Source of the DNA: Austropuccinia psidii
Taxonomy: Eukaryota; Basidiomycota; Pucciniomycetes; Pucciniales; Sphaerophragmiaceae
Assembly: GCA_023105745.1 (NCBI GenBank)
Contig: JALGQZ010000013.1
Coordinates: 21,507,105-21,571,104, forward strand
DNA length: 64,000 bases
Reading direction: 5' to 3'
The first letter of the stretch is position 1. Every line of letters starts with the position of its first letter. Below the pieces are notes generated by a model that searched no databases, was not told the DNA's origin, and saw nothing but the letters and a program-made list of their open reading frames with translations. This document shows positions 50,101 to 61,860 of the stretch, one piece after another. Both the position numbers and the translations under genes were made by a program.

Positions 50101-51366
50101 AATCCTAATATTTAACTCTAAGTAATAATAAAAGATTTTTAAAACAATTTATATAATCTGAAAGAAAATAATTTAAGGAAGAATTATTTACCCAACAACT
50201 TTGATAAAGAATATTTAGCTGATGAAATGTTGTCAAAAAGGATTATATTGAGCCTATGGATAAATTTGAATCAGTTTTCCTAAAATTTTAGATGAAAAAT
50301 TGAACTTGTTTGATAGATAATATCCAACATTTAGAAGAAAATACAAGAAATACTCATTTATTGTATTTCCTACCCTCATTTTATTCAAATTTTATCCACC
50401 AAAAGAAACTATGATTAAATCAAAGCTATTTTGTCTTATCTTATTCTTTATTATTTTTTCAAAAACATATATTTAATGGAGCTGGTAAATTATTTTTACA
50501 GACAAAGTAACCAAAAAGAGACATTTAAATATCTGATCGGAAGGAAAGCGTCTTCATTTTTTCCAAATTTTAGATAGAATTATATTCTATTTGAATGAGT
50601 CAGACATATTCTAAGAGCCAGAAATTTTAAAGCTATCAAAATTCAGAAGATTTTAGCTTTATAGCTTGAGATTATAATAAAATGAAATTGTTGAATTGAG
50701 AAGTGAAAACACAATATATGTTGATAATTTTTTAGTAAATTTTCTTTCAGCTACCAAAGATATTAATAGAAATTTCTCAGATGAGATTCCTGGTAATATC
50801 TATCCATAATCCATTATACTTCAAAAAGCTCTTCATTAATGTAATATATCTCTGGTAAGCTATATATAGGTTATGTTTCATTTACAAATAAATTATATCT
50901 CTCTGAGTAAAGGTAAAAGTAGATATATGAATTAAGTCCCAATAGAAACTTTTAAGAGGTAGAATTTCAATTAGAGATTTATTTTGAGCTTCTTGTTAGT
51001 TTTAGGGGAAGGCTTGGACCATTGAAATATTTCTTGTTTTAGTAATTTCAATTCCAAAAATAAAAGATATAGTATTCATATGATTCACTAATCTCTTCCA
51101 ATCTGTAAGCTTCAACCACCATGGAGAACTGTGTTTTTTTAGTCAAAAATGGGTATCAATATAAAAATTAGCATAAATTAGCCTGGTAATTTCCTTTTCC
51201 TCTTTATTTATGAAGATTTTGGAATTTAACCAAACACTGGTATTCAGAAAATTGAATTTAATGTATGTGGCTTGTATATGTGACTTTAATTTCTTCCAAA
51301 GCTTCCAGTTTATAATTTAATTTCTGTTCTGTATTGAAGCTTGTATCCAACCTATCTTCCATTCAC

Positions 51367-51414
51367 TTTTCCAAATGCAACACCTGCTATTAGGTGTAGC
51401 CACTTTGCTCATGG
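51367..51414 (-). repeat. Right terminal inverted repeat with internal hairpin
   Basis: Mirror of 45703-45750. TTAA follows at 51415-51418. Confidence 0.7.
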
Positions 51415-52564
51415 TTAATGAGTTATATCAATTGATTTGGTTTGATGAGATTTTTACAGGCTTATTTCCTGTTCTTAGTTTTTATATGGTTACTACTAGT
51501 CCTTTTTAGATATCATCCAGTTTTTCAACAATAATGTTGGGTAAATTTATGAATTACAATCTGACTTTTTGTCCAATGCTGAGTCTTATGGCTGTTGCTT
51601 TTAAATCTTCCATTATTTTTTGACATGTTTTTGGATTCTGTGTTTGTGGAATTTATGATGTGATTGTCTGAGTAATTATTCTACTTCATTGGTCAAGATG
51701 TAAAGCTAATTCATTTTTCATAGTACTCATATGACATTACCACAATTAAAATTGGACAAGGAATGAATTTTATTAGTTCTGAATCTTATTTTATATGTCT
51801 TCATTGATTGGTTGAGAAGTTTTATTATTCTTTGGAAGTGATTCTCTGTCTGATAAAATTTAAATACATGTGGAAGACTACAGTATGTGCTAAAATTATC
51901 TAGAAGGTCCTGGGAAAATTGTAAAATTTTCAGATATGTTTCAAAGCTATTTATTATTAAAGCTTTCTCAAAATTCAATTATTTTACTCATTGGTTTTTA
52001 CCATTATTGAATCAAATCCTCCCCATTTATTGGGTATTAAAGAGCTATCTTGAAATAATAACAAGGTTCCACACAAGAAACTATGTTTCATTTATCTTTG
52101 ATTTCTTTTTTTTATTTATCATTGGTGAATTTGTGTCTTTAAAAAAAGGTGATTATTTATAAGCTGGATAATTTTGAAAGGCAAGTTGTGATTTTTGGAT
52201 TTGATGAGGTATTGACCCTTTACAGCTTACTTTCTAAGAGTTTTATTTTTGGAAGACTTATTTTTCAACGGTTTTTTGAATATTTCAACTTGTATCATTC
52301 ACTTATAAGAAAAATAATTTGACATTCCATTTTATTTCAAGTTTTTTTTACATTATTTATTGTTAATTATTAGAAGCTGATTTATTTATTCAGCAAAAAA
52401 AGGGTGAGAGGAGGTTTTTTCATAATACCTATTTTTGAATTCATTGATCTATTGTTGAAATGACTAAAAATTCTCTATGAAGTGTCTTTTTGGCAAATCA
52501 AATTATTATTCACTTTATAGCTATAGAGATAAGTTTCATTTTTCTATCTATTAATTTAATTAAT
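51415..52564. other. Spacer between two elements
   Basis: ORFs of 83 and 91 codons overlap on opposite strands at 51727-52162; neither shows a motif. No gene is supported. Confidence 0.5.
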
Positions 52565-52760
52565 AGGGGGTCTCAAATATACCAGATCCCACACTTGAAA
52601 AATGCAGGATTTACCCTAAAATCCCACATTACAAAAACCAGTATTTTTTGTTCAATTTTCATCTGATTACCCTGTAATTTACTTGAGATTTTATATTTTT
52701 GGTAATTTTGTGATTTCAGAAACTGAATCTAGCCTTTATTTCAAATAATCACCATCATTT
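52565..52760 (+). repeat. Left end of a third Harbinger-type element
   Basis: AGGGGGTCTCAAATATACCA and GATCCCACAC match the left end at 23322, and the following GCAGGATTT, AAAATCCCACA and CTGATTACCCTGTAATTT continue the match into the subterminal region. It may be the left end of the element whose SANT and oxygenase relics lie at 59160-61860. Confidence 0.65.
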
Positions 52761-52939
52761 TGAAATCTCTGCATCTCAAAATTAAAACTGTAAGCCTTGA
52801 GGTATATTTTGAATACCCAAATAGGCCAAAAAAATATAAAATTAATTTCTAAACTATTCATAACCCATAAGTCATGCATATATCCAAAATTCATCATTTT
52901 CATTTAACAAATGATGAATGACTTTTTTTGGAGTAAGTA

Positions 52940-53990
52940 AATCCATGGATTTAAGCCCAGATTTGGATTCTACACAAAGATTCACTTGGTGTAGCTCCAT
53001 AGAGTGAATAAGCTCAAATTAACTCTATGAGGTGGTAATATTGAAAATAATTCAATACCACATCATTAATACCACATAAAAAAATTGTGAAAAAAATGTT
53101 TTCTCAATTTCATACCAAAGTAATGGGAACATGAGAAATCCCATGTCACATATACACTAATAATAGTTCTATAAATGTTTTTGGCACTTAATATTACAGT
53201 ATTAATGCATACAGTTTTGGTAAACTCATAGTGGATATCAGTCTTAAAGCCTGAATTACTATTTTTGACATGAAAATAGCTAAGGGGGACAAAAGACATC
53301 AAAGAGAGCCAGAGTTCCAGACTTCTGAGGCCTCTTATAAATGAATAGCTCTAAAGCCTTTATCCATGGCTTATTATGGCCCAATTAGTACACTAAAACC
53401 TTTCAGGAACTTGGTTACCAAGTTAAAATCCCATTAAATTATAAGAAAATAACAAATAAGATTCTATTTTGATGTGACAAGGAGGTAAAGAGCAACTCTG
53501 ACTCCTTTGACTATGTAAATTCTTAATTATTTTACATTTGTAAACCTTAGAAGAGTAATTAAAACAATTTTGTACTAGTATCCATTCATTTACCTCATGG
53601 AAACTAGCTATTACTGTGCTATTTGCAATTCTACATGGTAGAAATAAGGTAAAAACTTCAAAAATTCATTAAAGATACAATTCTTGATTAATATTTATGA
53701 ACTTTCTAAGACCAATGGAGAAAGGCATTATCCATATAAATTCTAAAAAAAACTATGACTTTATAAATAAAATTGAAAGTTTTACTTACAGTCCATTTTT
53801 CATGATTCCAAATGAAACAATTAATCTTCAGAAATTCACAGAAAATACAACTTGTGATGAAATTTCCAATAAAATTATTTTTCATTTTAAAATAAAAGAA
53901 TATTTACAGTTTTTACTCCTTTTATTCTTAACCATAAATGGGTTGGTAGCCATGTAAAAAGATTTAATTAAGTAATTATGATCATCTTAC
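52940..53990 (+). repeat. Dispersed repeat A, copy 2
   Basis: Same orientation as copy 1 at 5470-6525 and collinear with it: TATGAGGTGGTAATAT, AAAATAGCTAAG, GAGGCCT, TTTGATGTGACAAGGAGG, TTACCTCATGG, then GGTTGGTAGCCA and GATTTAATTAAGTAATTATG at the right end. Similarity stops near 53990. An 86-codon ORF within it is not shared and is not a gene. Confidence 0.75.
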
Positions 53991-54474
53991 ATGACAACAG
54001 ATGAAGCAATCAATAATCCAAAAAGGATAATTGGTTTCTCACTAACTTTTTTTTAAGTTTTCTCCTTGGAAAACCTCTTTGAACTGCTTTTGACTTAAAA
54101 GAGGCCTCCTCTTGCTGTTTTTTCCAAATCATCTTATTATCCAATTATATCTTTAGTACCAACAATATTAATTAAGTATTAGTTTATACTTTTCTTAAGT
54201 GTTTTAATTCTTTCAGAATCAATAAGAAATACATAAAATAATAGGAATATAGTATTTTAAATATTGTTTAGCTATCATACAGTTGTATTACTGTTATAAT
54301 ACCAGTTTGATCCTTTAAATCCACAATTAATCCGTCAAATCACTCTACCAGTGCTTTACAAGGTATTATTGGAGTATTAGTGAGTGTTTTTATTTGATTC
54401 TTAGATTTTTTATCTAGTAATATTTTTCTTAAATAATTATGATAATAATTATTATTTCAAAATATGATTATATA
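53991..54474. other. Short spacer before the Mutator-like element
   Basis: AT-rich with no gene. It could be interior of the Harbinger copy that begins at 52565. Confidence 0.4.
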
Positions 54475-54500
54475 GGGTGTTGGTAAAAACACATAAGGGG
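54475..54500 (+). repeat. Left terminal inverted repeat of the MULE
   Basis: GGGTGTTGGTAAAAACACAT followed by AAGGGG. It pairs with the end at 58748. Confidence 0.8.
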
Positions 54501-55001
54501 TGCCTTGGGCCCATTTTTAATTAAAAATGAAACACAATTGGGCCTGTATTGAGCCAAAACATGCCCAAAAGAGGGTTTTTCCCCACAAAACCTCTCTAAC
54601 TCCAAATTGTTTCAGATTTTTTTGCCCAGCCCCCCCCCCCAAAAAAAAAGCCCAAACACCCCAATAATCCACATTATCCCCACCCCAAACCATTGTTTTT
54701 TTTTGGAAAAACAGCATTACCAAAGCCATTTTGCAAAGCTTTTCACACTTTTTTTCTTTTTTTCCCCCAAAGACTGCATTTTCCACCACAACAACCTGCT
54801 TTCAAGCCTCTCAATTTTCAATTTTTTACCTTCCCTCATCTATTAATCCCACATTTAAACCACTTTCTTTCACTCTTAACCACTTATGTTCATTTTTCAC
54901 ACCTTTTTTCACCTCTTTTCCACATTTCAAAAGGTTCTTACCCCATTCCAAATCCCCCAAATTTCCCTTTTTTCACTTTTATACATATTTTTCATTAAAA
55001 A

Positions 55002-58000
55002 ATGCTTCAACCCCCCACTGAAGGTGAATTTCAGACCCTTGAGCTTCTTTGGCAACATGTGCATAATGTTTCCAGGGCTCAGGGGTATGCTGTTTCCACC
55101 TTGAGGTCCAATATGACCCACAACCAAATTGAAATATGTTGTTACAGGTCTTGCACCCCAAATCCCAACAAAAGCCCTCCAAAACAGTCACCTCAAGAAA
55201 GCTTAACTGTCCTTTTAGACTTTATGCCAGGAAATATGCCAAGAGTACCACTTGGACTCTTAAAGTCAAAAATCCTGAACATAGCCATGATTCCACTGTA
55301 AATATCATGGCGCATCCTGCTTTCAGGAAATTCAATGAGCAAGAAACATCCCAAATTGCTCAAATGTCTAAATCACTGCTCATGCCAAGGCAAATTCAGG
55401 CCCAATTATGCAGCCAGAGGGAGTCTGACAGGCCTGTAATCCTTCAAGACATTTACAACCAAGTCAAGAAAATCAAGAAAGACAAACTGCAAGGCAGAAG
55501 GCCCATTGATGCTCTTATTGACACTCTCAAAGAAGAAAATTTTGTTTGGTCCTCTGCAAGGGATTCTGAGGGACACATTACCTCCTTTTTTTTACTCACC
55601 CCCTGGCCATAAAACTTCTTCATGGCTTTCCTCATGTCATTCTTATGGATTGTACTTATAAAACCAATAAGTACAAAATACCCCTTTTTCATATTGTTGG
55701 ATTCAGCTCAACCAATAAGACCTTTTCTGGGGCTTTTTGTTTGATGAATAATTAAAATGAAACTTCATATACTTGGGCATTAAATCAATACATTGAAAAG
55801 GTCCTCAACAACACCAATCTTGTTCCCCCTCCAGTTATTGTTATTGACAGGGATCTGGCCTTGAAAAACTCTATTAAGAAGCTCTTCCCAGACTCCAAAG
55901 TCATGCTATGCATTTGGCACATCAACAAGGATGTATTTGCTCATTGTATGAAGAAAATTGGTCATGGAACTGATTTCAAAAATTTTATGGGCCTTTGGAA
56001 TCAAGTAATATACTTCTTCACTTTATTTCACTTTTTTTCTTATTATTGTCTTTATTAATGACTTTGGGATTCATTTCTCAGCTTATGTATTCATCCACTG
56101 AAAAGTCTTTCAAAGACAACTGGAAGAAGCTTCTAAAGCAAGTTAAAAACCCTGAGGTCTTTCAGTATTTGGAAACCACCTGGCTTCCTCTAAAGGGATA
56201 TTATGTGCCAGCCTGGACCAACCACCATTGCCACCTGGGTGTGGGCTCCACCTCCAGCGTTGAAGGTGCCCATGCCATGGTTAAACTTTTGCTCCAAAAG
56301 TCCACTGGTACTCTCCTGGAGGTAGTCAGGGCTCTCCACATGGCATTCAGAAAACAATTTATTGAAATAATCAACAGAATCTCCAAAGAAATGATTGTCC
56401 ATGTCAAGAATTTTCCTCCACACACCTGTGCCCTCAATGGCAAGGTGTCTCATTATGCTCTTCAGATTGCCTTTGAAAATTTCAAAACAAAATTTCCTCC
56501 AAATGAAAAATTCACCAACAAATACAACAATTATAAAGGCATTCCTTGCAAGCATAAGACCCAAAAGGCATTTTCCAAGCACCAAAGGCTTGAATTATCA
56601 GACTTCCATCCTCAATGGCATTTGAATTTGCCTGTGAGGTTTTTTTAATTTGTTATGATTATTTTTTTCTTCTTAACTGATTTTTTTTGTCATATTCTTC
56701 TCAGGCTGGTTTTCAAGGTGATGATCAAAGTGTTGAAAAAGAAAGAAAAAATGAAGCCAAGAAAATATTTGAAGACATTGGGGAAGACCTGTTTCAAAGA
56801 CCAATGGCAGAAATCACTCCAATACTTCAACATTTTCAAGATGTTTTTACTGGAAAAGTCCCATTTGATCAAATTCCCAAGAGTCAAGAGGATGATCAAT
56901 ATTATGAAGACCCTCTAGAATGCAAGAATATCCGTGGAGGACCTCAAGGAGCCAAGAATATAAATAAAAAAATAAAAGAGAACCCTTAAGATTTGAAATT
57001 ATTGAAAGTCAATCCAAGAGAAGAGGAAGACCCCCATCAAAAGTGACCAGCACAATAACATCAAGATCCCAGTCAAATGTCCCCTCTCCAATTATGGAAG
57101 TGGACTCATCTGAAGACTCTGAAGATTCTGAGGACTCATTATCTAAATCCATCAGTTCATCAGATTCACTACCCTCAGCAACTGAATTAAATAAATCAGA
57201 AGTAACCCTTATAAGGTCCAGAAGATTGGCAATTGGAAGCAAAACCTCACAAAGAAAATCACACAAGCCTGCCACCAGTTTGAATATCTATGATGCAATT
57301 GAATTGACCTGTGAGCATTGTCAAAGCAATTATCACACAAGTGATGAATGCTCCAAGCTGTTTGTGAGTTTCTGATTCTTTTGAATGTAATTTTCTGTTG
57401 TTTATTTTGATATTTATTCATTTTTTGAACTTATTTTATCAGATAACTGGCTCAGAAGACTTGCCCAAGTTTATATTGAAATACACCTTCAAGGCCATCA
57501 ATGTCCAGGGTGATGGAAACTGTGGCTACAGAACAGTATCCCACTTCATTTACAAGACTCAAGATCAATGGGCTGATGTCAGAGGTGACTTGGCTGAAGA
57601 AATTCACCAAAATCAAGACCTTTATGAAGCCATGAACACCTTAATTCCCTCAGTATCCTCTTATTTGGAAAGAATTGAATGGTATGAAGATGGTGGCCAG
57701 GCTCCAAAAAGCAAGTGGATGTCCATGCCTGACATGGGGGATCCAATTGCAAATAAGTATAAAAGACCAGTTTTCTTTTATTCCACAGCCCAATTTTTTT
57801 CTTTTTTCCCTTATTTCTGTCCTCCCAATGATAATCCCCCCATTTTCATCTGCTTCTTGAATAGTTGTGCTCATTTTGTTCCTTTGGACATCATCATTTC
57901 TAAAGTGATAAATTTAAGAAACACAGAATGTTGTATTTGTCCAATCTTCCTCCCCCCTCTCAGAAAAAAACCCACTATTTTGGAGGTTGATTCTGATTGA
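55002..58000 (+). pseudogene. MULE transposase with AT-hook, zinc knuckle and C-terminal OTU protease domain
   Basis: One frame with three introns (56005-56081, 56634-56704, 57364-57442) can be followed from ATG 55002 to TGA 57998-58000. Order: a FAR1/WRKY-like zinc-binding N terminus ending in CPFRLYARKYAKSTTW and HSHD (about 55215-55290); the MULE DDE core with Asp in MDCTYKTNKYKIP (55648-55650), Asp in VIVIDRDLAL (55846-55848), CIWHINKD, and Glu in SSVEGAHAMVK (56262-56264); a SWIM-like GIPCKH near 56540; an AT-hook RRGRPP (57019-57036); an acidic Ser/Glu/Asp tract; a CCHC knuckle (C-x2-C-x4-H-x4-C, about 57312-57353); and an OTU cysteine protease with DGNCGYR (Cys 57521-57523) and NSCAHFVPL (His 57872-57874). 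Damage: a frameshift near 55160-55190, another at the T run 55587-55594, TAA at 55753-55755 and a frame change near 56985. OTU domains cleave ubiquitin-type linkages. Confidence 0.85.
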
Positions 58001-58111
58001 ATGATTTTTGTATATACAACTTATGCCAATTATCCCCCTCCTCAGTCATACTTATTGCTTAAATCCCACCTCAGTCTCCTTTTTTATCAAACATGTGGAA
58101 GTTTTGTACTT

Positions 58112-58498
58112 GAAAATAGTCATATTACACACAAGAAAAAAACAGTTGAAAAAAAATACTCATTGCACCTTCACTTGTTGTCCCACCCAAAAAAAAATTC
58201 CAATTAATGAGATTCTGGTTCTTTATTGTCCAGATTGAATCCTCCAATTCAAAAAAAAATGACGGAAATTCATAAGTGGGAAGTTATTAAATTCACTTTT
58301 TAAAAATAGGCATATTACAATGATGGGAAAAAACATTTGAAAAAAAAACCCTTTTTGCACCTTCACTTGTCCCACCCAAAAAAATTCCCAAAATTATGAG
58401 ATTCTGGTGCTTTATTCTTCAAATTAAACCCTTCATTTTTTTAAAAAAAAAAACAAGGAAATTCATAAGTGGGAAGATTTTAAATGAATTTTTGAAAA
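58112..58498 (+). repeat. Tandem duplication in the MULE 3' tail
   Basis: Two units of about 189 bases: 58112-58300 and 58301-58498. Each runs from a CATATTAC block through TGCACCTTCACTTG, CCCACCCAAAAAAA, TGAGATTCTGGT and CTTTATT to GGAAATTCATAAGTGGGAAG. It lies after the gene stop and before the terminal repeat, so it is non-coding. Short ORFs here are chance. Confidence 0.8.
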
Positions 58499-58659
58499 AT
58501 ATATGCCATTTTGGCATATTGGCCAAATTGGTGAAATTTGGCAAAAAAAAAAATTGAAAAAATTTGTGCTTATTGACATGCCAAGTCAGGAAAAATATGG
58601 CAAAAAAAAATTAAAAAAATCCTCAAAACTGAGCCAGAGGAATTTTTTTGAAAAATAAG

Positions 58660-58748
58660 GTCACTTACCTGTTTTGGCCATAAATTGGTAAAAACACGTA
58701 AGTTTTTAGTAAAAACACATAAAGGCTTACATGTGTTTACCAACACCC
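58660..58748 (-). repeat. Right terminal inverted repeat and subterminal repeats of the MULE
   Basis: The reverse complement begins GGGTGTTGGTAAACACATG. Within 70 bases GTAAAAACAC occurs twice more (near 58687 and 58710), giving an array of the terminal motif. Confidence 0.8.
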
Positions 58749-59159
58749 ATTATATATTCAAATAATTTAATTATCTTAATTAATAAGTTTTATTATTAAA
58801 TACTTCTTGTAAGTGATTCTTGCAGAAAATTACTGATTAATTTTATAATCACTAGTAGTGTATAACAAGAAAAAGTAATAATTAAGCAACTAAATATTAA
58901 ATTTTGGTTATAATAAAGTTATCTATCATATTTCATAAGAATAATCATAGTACTGTTGATAAATATCAATATTATCAACAGTTTCATAGACACATCTTAC
59001 AAAATCATTATTCTTCATTAATCAAAATCCCTTTTAATTTAATTTGAATTAACTCACAAATTCATATTTTAAACCTCAAGGCTGATTCTGTGAGCTTTTG
59101 AGATAATTAAATTTATTATTATGACTATTAAAAAAATAACCAACCAAAAATTCATGGAT
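58749..59159. other. Spacer after the MULE
   Basis: AT-rich, no gene. Perhaps interior of the decayed Harbinger-type copy that continues at 59160. Confidence 0.4.
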
Positions 59160-60330
59160 CAATTATTTTCAGAAATCAATTGGAATTTTTCATTCATCTG
59201 GAAATCTTACTCAAGACTATTATTTATGTATAATCAATTTTTGGAGATTCAAGCCAATTTCAATGAATTCTTTGAGGATAGTGGGTAAAAATAAGGATTA
59301 AAACAACCATCAAGAAAGAAAAATTCCTTACTAATCATGGACCTTGAATTAAATAAGAATTCCTGTAGAAAATTAGATATATAAGCTGCAGCCATTAATT
59401 ATGAATGGTGAACCTATAACAAGAAATATATGACAGCTAATGATTTAAAAAATTTACCAGATCTGGAATAAAAAAGTAGTTTAGAAAAAAGTTATCAAAA
59501 AAATAGCTGATAAATCAGAAATTATGTGTCCATTCTAATATTAGCTGGATTTTTTTTGGTCATAAACCAAAAATTACTCCAATTCCAATTTATGACTCCC
59601 AAGAATTTCAATCAGTCACTAATGAAGATATTTGAATTAATCCAATCTTTTAAGTGAGCTATAATATAATATTGGTAACTCATAATAGTATTTCTTTGTT
59701 TTCATATTTAAGTCAGATGTAACACTATAGAATATTGTGTACATGAATAGTGGGGATTTTGAGTTAATTAATGAAGTAAATTTAGAGAATAATAATTTAA
59801 TCATTCCCTTTATTAAATGAAGGAGTTATTTGGAAGGCCAATTCTGAATTATTGTGGGAAAGTGAAAAATTAGCAAAGCTGGAAATGATCAAGTCACTGA
59901 GCCGAAAATATGTTCACATTATAATTTGAATAACTGAAGTGAAGGAGGGAATAAATACAGAAATATTTTTTCATCATCATATAAGAATTTTCTGGAAACA
60001 TATAAAAGGAGTTAGTGTCCTTTCTTTTTTATTTCAATAGTTGGGACTTTATTTTTATTTCATAAATAATAGGTATTTAAAAAATAAAAAGTACCAAACT
60101 AGAACAAGATGTCATAAAATGGGAAGAGGAAAAGACAATTAATTTATTAAAGACGAACCAAGAAATAGAAATAAAGTAGATTCAAATAAAATCTGAACAT
60201 TAAAATATCATTGAGGACCAGTGTTTCTAAGAGACAAAATCTTAAGGGAAATGGAATTTTTTTAAAAAAAAGTACATTCAGAAGGAATTTGCAAAATAAT
60301 TGGAGTTCAAAGAGAAGAATCAAAAGATGA
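59160..60330 (+). pseudogene. Myb/SANT-like accessory gene, second and more decayed Harbinger-type copy
   Basis: The plus strand reads WNFSFIWKSYSRLLFM and FLEIQANFNEFFEDSG (about 59170-59283), the SANT-like helices, then LIMDLELNKNSCRKLDI, and KYMTANDLKNL (about 59427-59460), which aligns with the KYMAAKKFENSTG block at 23900. GHKPKITPIPIYDSQEF (about 59558-59610) aligns with GHKPNVTPIASYDFQEK at 24028-24085. A Lys/Glu-rich tail near 60100-60330 corresponds to the coiled coil. There are many stops and frameshifts. Similarity to the first copy is low enough to make it a different subfamily or a much older insertion. It shows the SANT domain better than the first copy. Confidence 0.65.
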
Positions 60331-61489
60331 ACATTATTACTTCAGTATTGGGTTCATAAATGACCACTAAGGATCTCAAAAGTGATTTTTTGCTTAGTGA
60401 GAAAAGGTTGAGTTTTCCTGTGGTGTATGCTTCAAGAATTTGTTCTTTTGTTATGTCACTTGGATTATTCAATACTAAGTTGAAATTTTTAAAATCATTT
60501 TTATGTTTTAACTAAAATCTTCCTCAAAATAATCAATTCAAAATATAAAGGGAATTACTTACAAAGTTAATTTCAGCAATTTTACCCTCAATTTTTTTTA
60601 TGATAAATGAGTAATTAAACAAATTGCCTTATTTTCATTTTTTTTTGGTGAAACTTCTCCCCCCAAAAACATGGTATTTTTCTTTTTAAAAAATTCAAAA
60701 ATAAAGTCATTCATGTTATTCTTTATATGAAAAACCAAAAAAAAAAATCAAAAATATTTCTATTTTTCTAAAAAAAGATTAAATTTTGTTTATCTTTTGA
60801 GAAAAAAAAATCAAAAAAAATCATTCCTATTTTTGTGTTTTTTTTTTTGTTTTTTTTTTTTTGAAAAAAAAAACAATTCTAATTTCAATTTGAATAAATC
60901 AAATAAATTCTCATTTTTTAATTTGAAAAAAAAACCTTAAACTTTTTAAACTTCATGTTGAATTTATAGCATTATAAAATTTGATAGGTTTTTTTCAACT
61001 CTACTGTCTCTAAACCTACCAATGAATTTAATTATTACTACATTTCTTTGATTTATTAGGTTGTTGTTTTTCTAGGTAGGCTCCATCCCTGCAATTTTAA
61101 ATCATTTGTTTCATTTTTCTTCTTTTATTTCAACAAAAAATACTAATTTCTTTCAGATTTTCTTAGATTGGAACTAGGTATTTTTTTTAAAAAAGATCGT
61201 TTATTTTATTCTAATATTGTATTATATTCTTTCAATTAATACTCATTTTTTTTCATCTAGGTGTGAAAGCAAGATTTTTGAGCCGTTACGTTTTCAAATC
61301 ATTTCATATCTTTACCCAAGTCTCCCATCCACTTCAAGATTTAAAAAAAATCCCCTTCCCAATCATAAATAAATTATTATTTCTGATAATTTAATGGTTT
61401 CAAATAAATAAATTTTGGGAAATAATCATATTAATCATAGTGATCAATATTTGAACTCATATCATTCATCATTTACCAATACTAAGAGA

Positions 61490-61860
61490 AAAATGATTCA
61501 AATCAAAACAAATTCAGTTTATCACCTACAACTCAATTTTAAAAACAAAATCCTTCAAATTAATTCCCATCAAATCAAATAAATATGATTCCTCATGGAT
61601 TCAGATCCCACAAGCCAATCCTTAATACAAACGTTATATTCTTATTGATAATGCAATCCCTCAGAAACATTTAATGTTAATTTGTCAAGCTCATCCCTTT
61701 GATCATCACCCTTCAAAATTCAAATATCTAAAAGATGTTTTTATATTATCAAACAATTTAGCTAAAAAAACAATATATAAAAAACAATAAGTACTTATTA
61801 GGAGTGATTATGAGAGGTATTGGCTTTAGGGAGGAATCTAATAAAGGAAAATAAGAAGTT
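61490..61860 (+). pseudogene. N-terminal part of a Tet/JBP-like oxygenase gene, second Harbinger-type copy
   Basis: Translation gives SSWIQIPQANP (stop) YKRYILIDNAIPQKHLML and then PFDHHPSKFKYLKDVFIL, LAKKTI and VIMRGIGFREESNKGK. It aligns in order with ASWLKLPSLNTLPHSYILID, TPFDNSSGHSQMLQKLIMTL and GGIMKCIGFCSGSDSGKSAG in the first copy (26590-26860). The alignment is by eye and includes several stops. I did not find the H-x-D catalytic part downstream, so it is either deleted or beyond recognition. Its position after the SANT-like relic repeats the gene order of the 23.3-29.25 kb element. Confidence 0.6.

Larger units (their letters stand above)
45703..51414. mobile_element. 5.7 kb non-autonomous DNA transposon with hairpin-bearing terminal inverted repeats and TTAA flanks
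   Basis: The left end (CTTGAGCAAATTGGCTACAC then a hairpin and GCATTTGGAAAA, 45703-45750) and the reverse complement of the right end (CCATGAGCAAAGTGGCTACA then a hairpin and GCATTTGGAAAA, 51367-51414) match at about 41 of 47 positions by eye. TTAA lies immediately outside each end (45699-45702 and 51415-51418), as in piggyBac- or Sola3-like insertions. The interior is AT-rich without a recognisable transposase. A GC-richer palindrome cluster lies at 46850-47115. The element is probably mobilised in trans or long dead. Confidence 0.65.
54475..58748 (+). mobile_element. Mutator-like element (MULE) encoding a transposase-OTU protein
   Basis: The ends are inverted: GGGTGTTGGTAAAAACACAT at 54475 and, reverse-complemented from 58748, GGGTGTTGGTAAACACATG. 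The motif GTAAAAACACATAA recurs several times in the last 70 bases. The 4.27 kb body holds one spliced plus-strand gene (55002-58000) and a duplicated non-coding tail. The six bases outside each end read ATTATA; this could be part of a target duplication, but in such AT-rich DNA it may be chance. CpG is nearly absent although the GC content is moderate. Few disabling changes suggest a fairly young copy. Confidence 0.85.

Noticed and set aside
54517..55021. Several overlapping ORFs on both strands before the MULE gene
   Set aside because: They arise from C/T-rich low-complexity sequence between the terminal repeat and the start codon.
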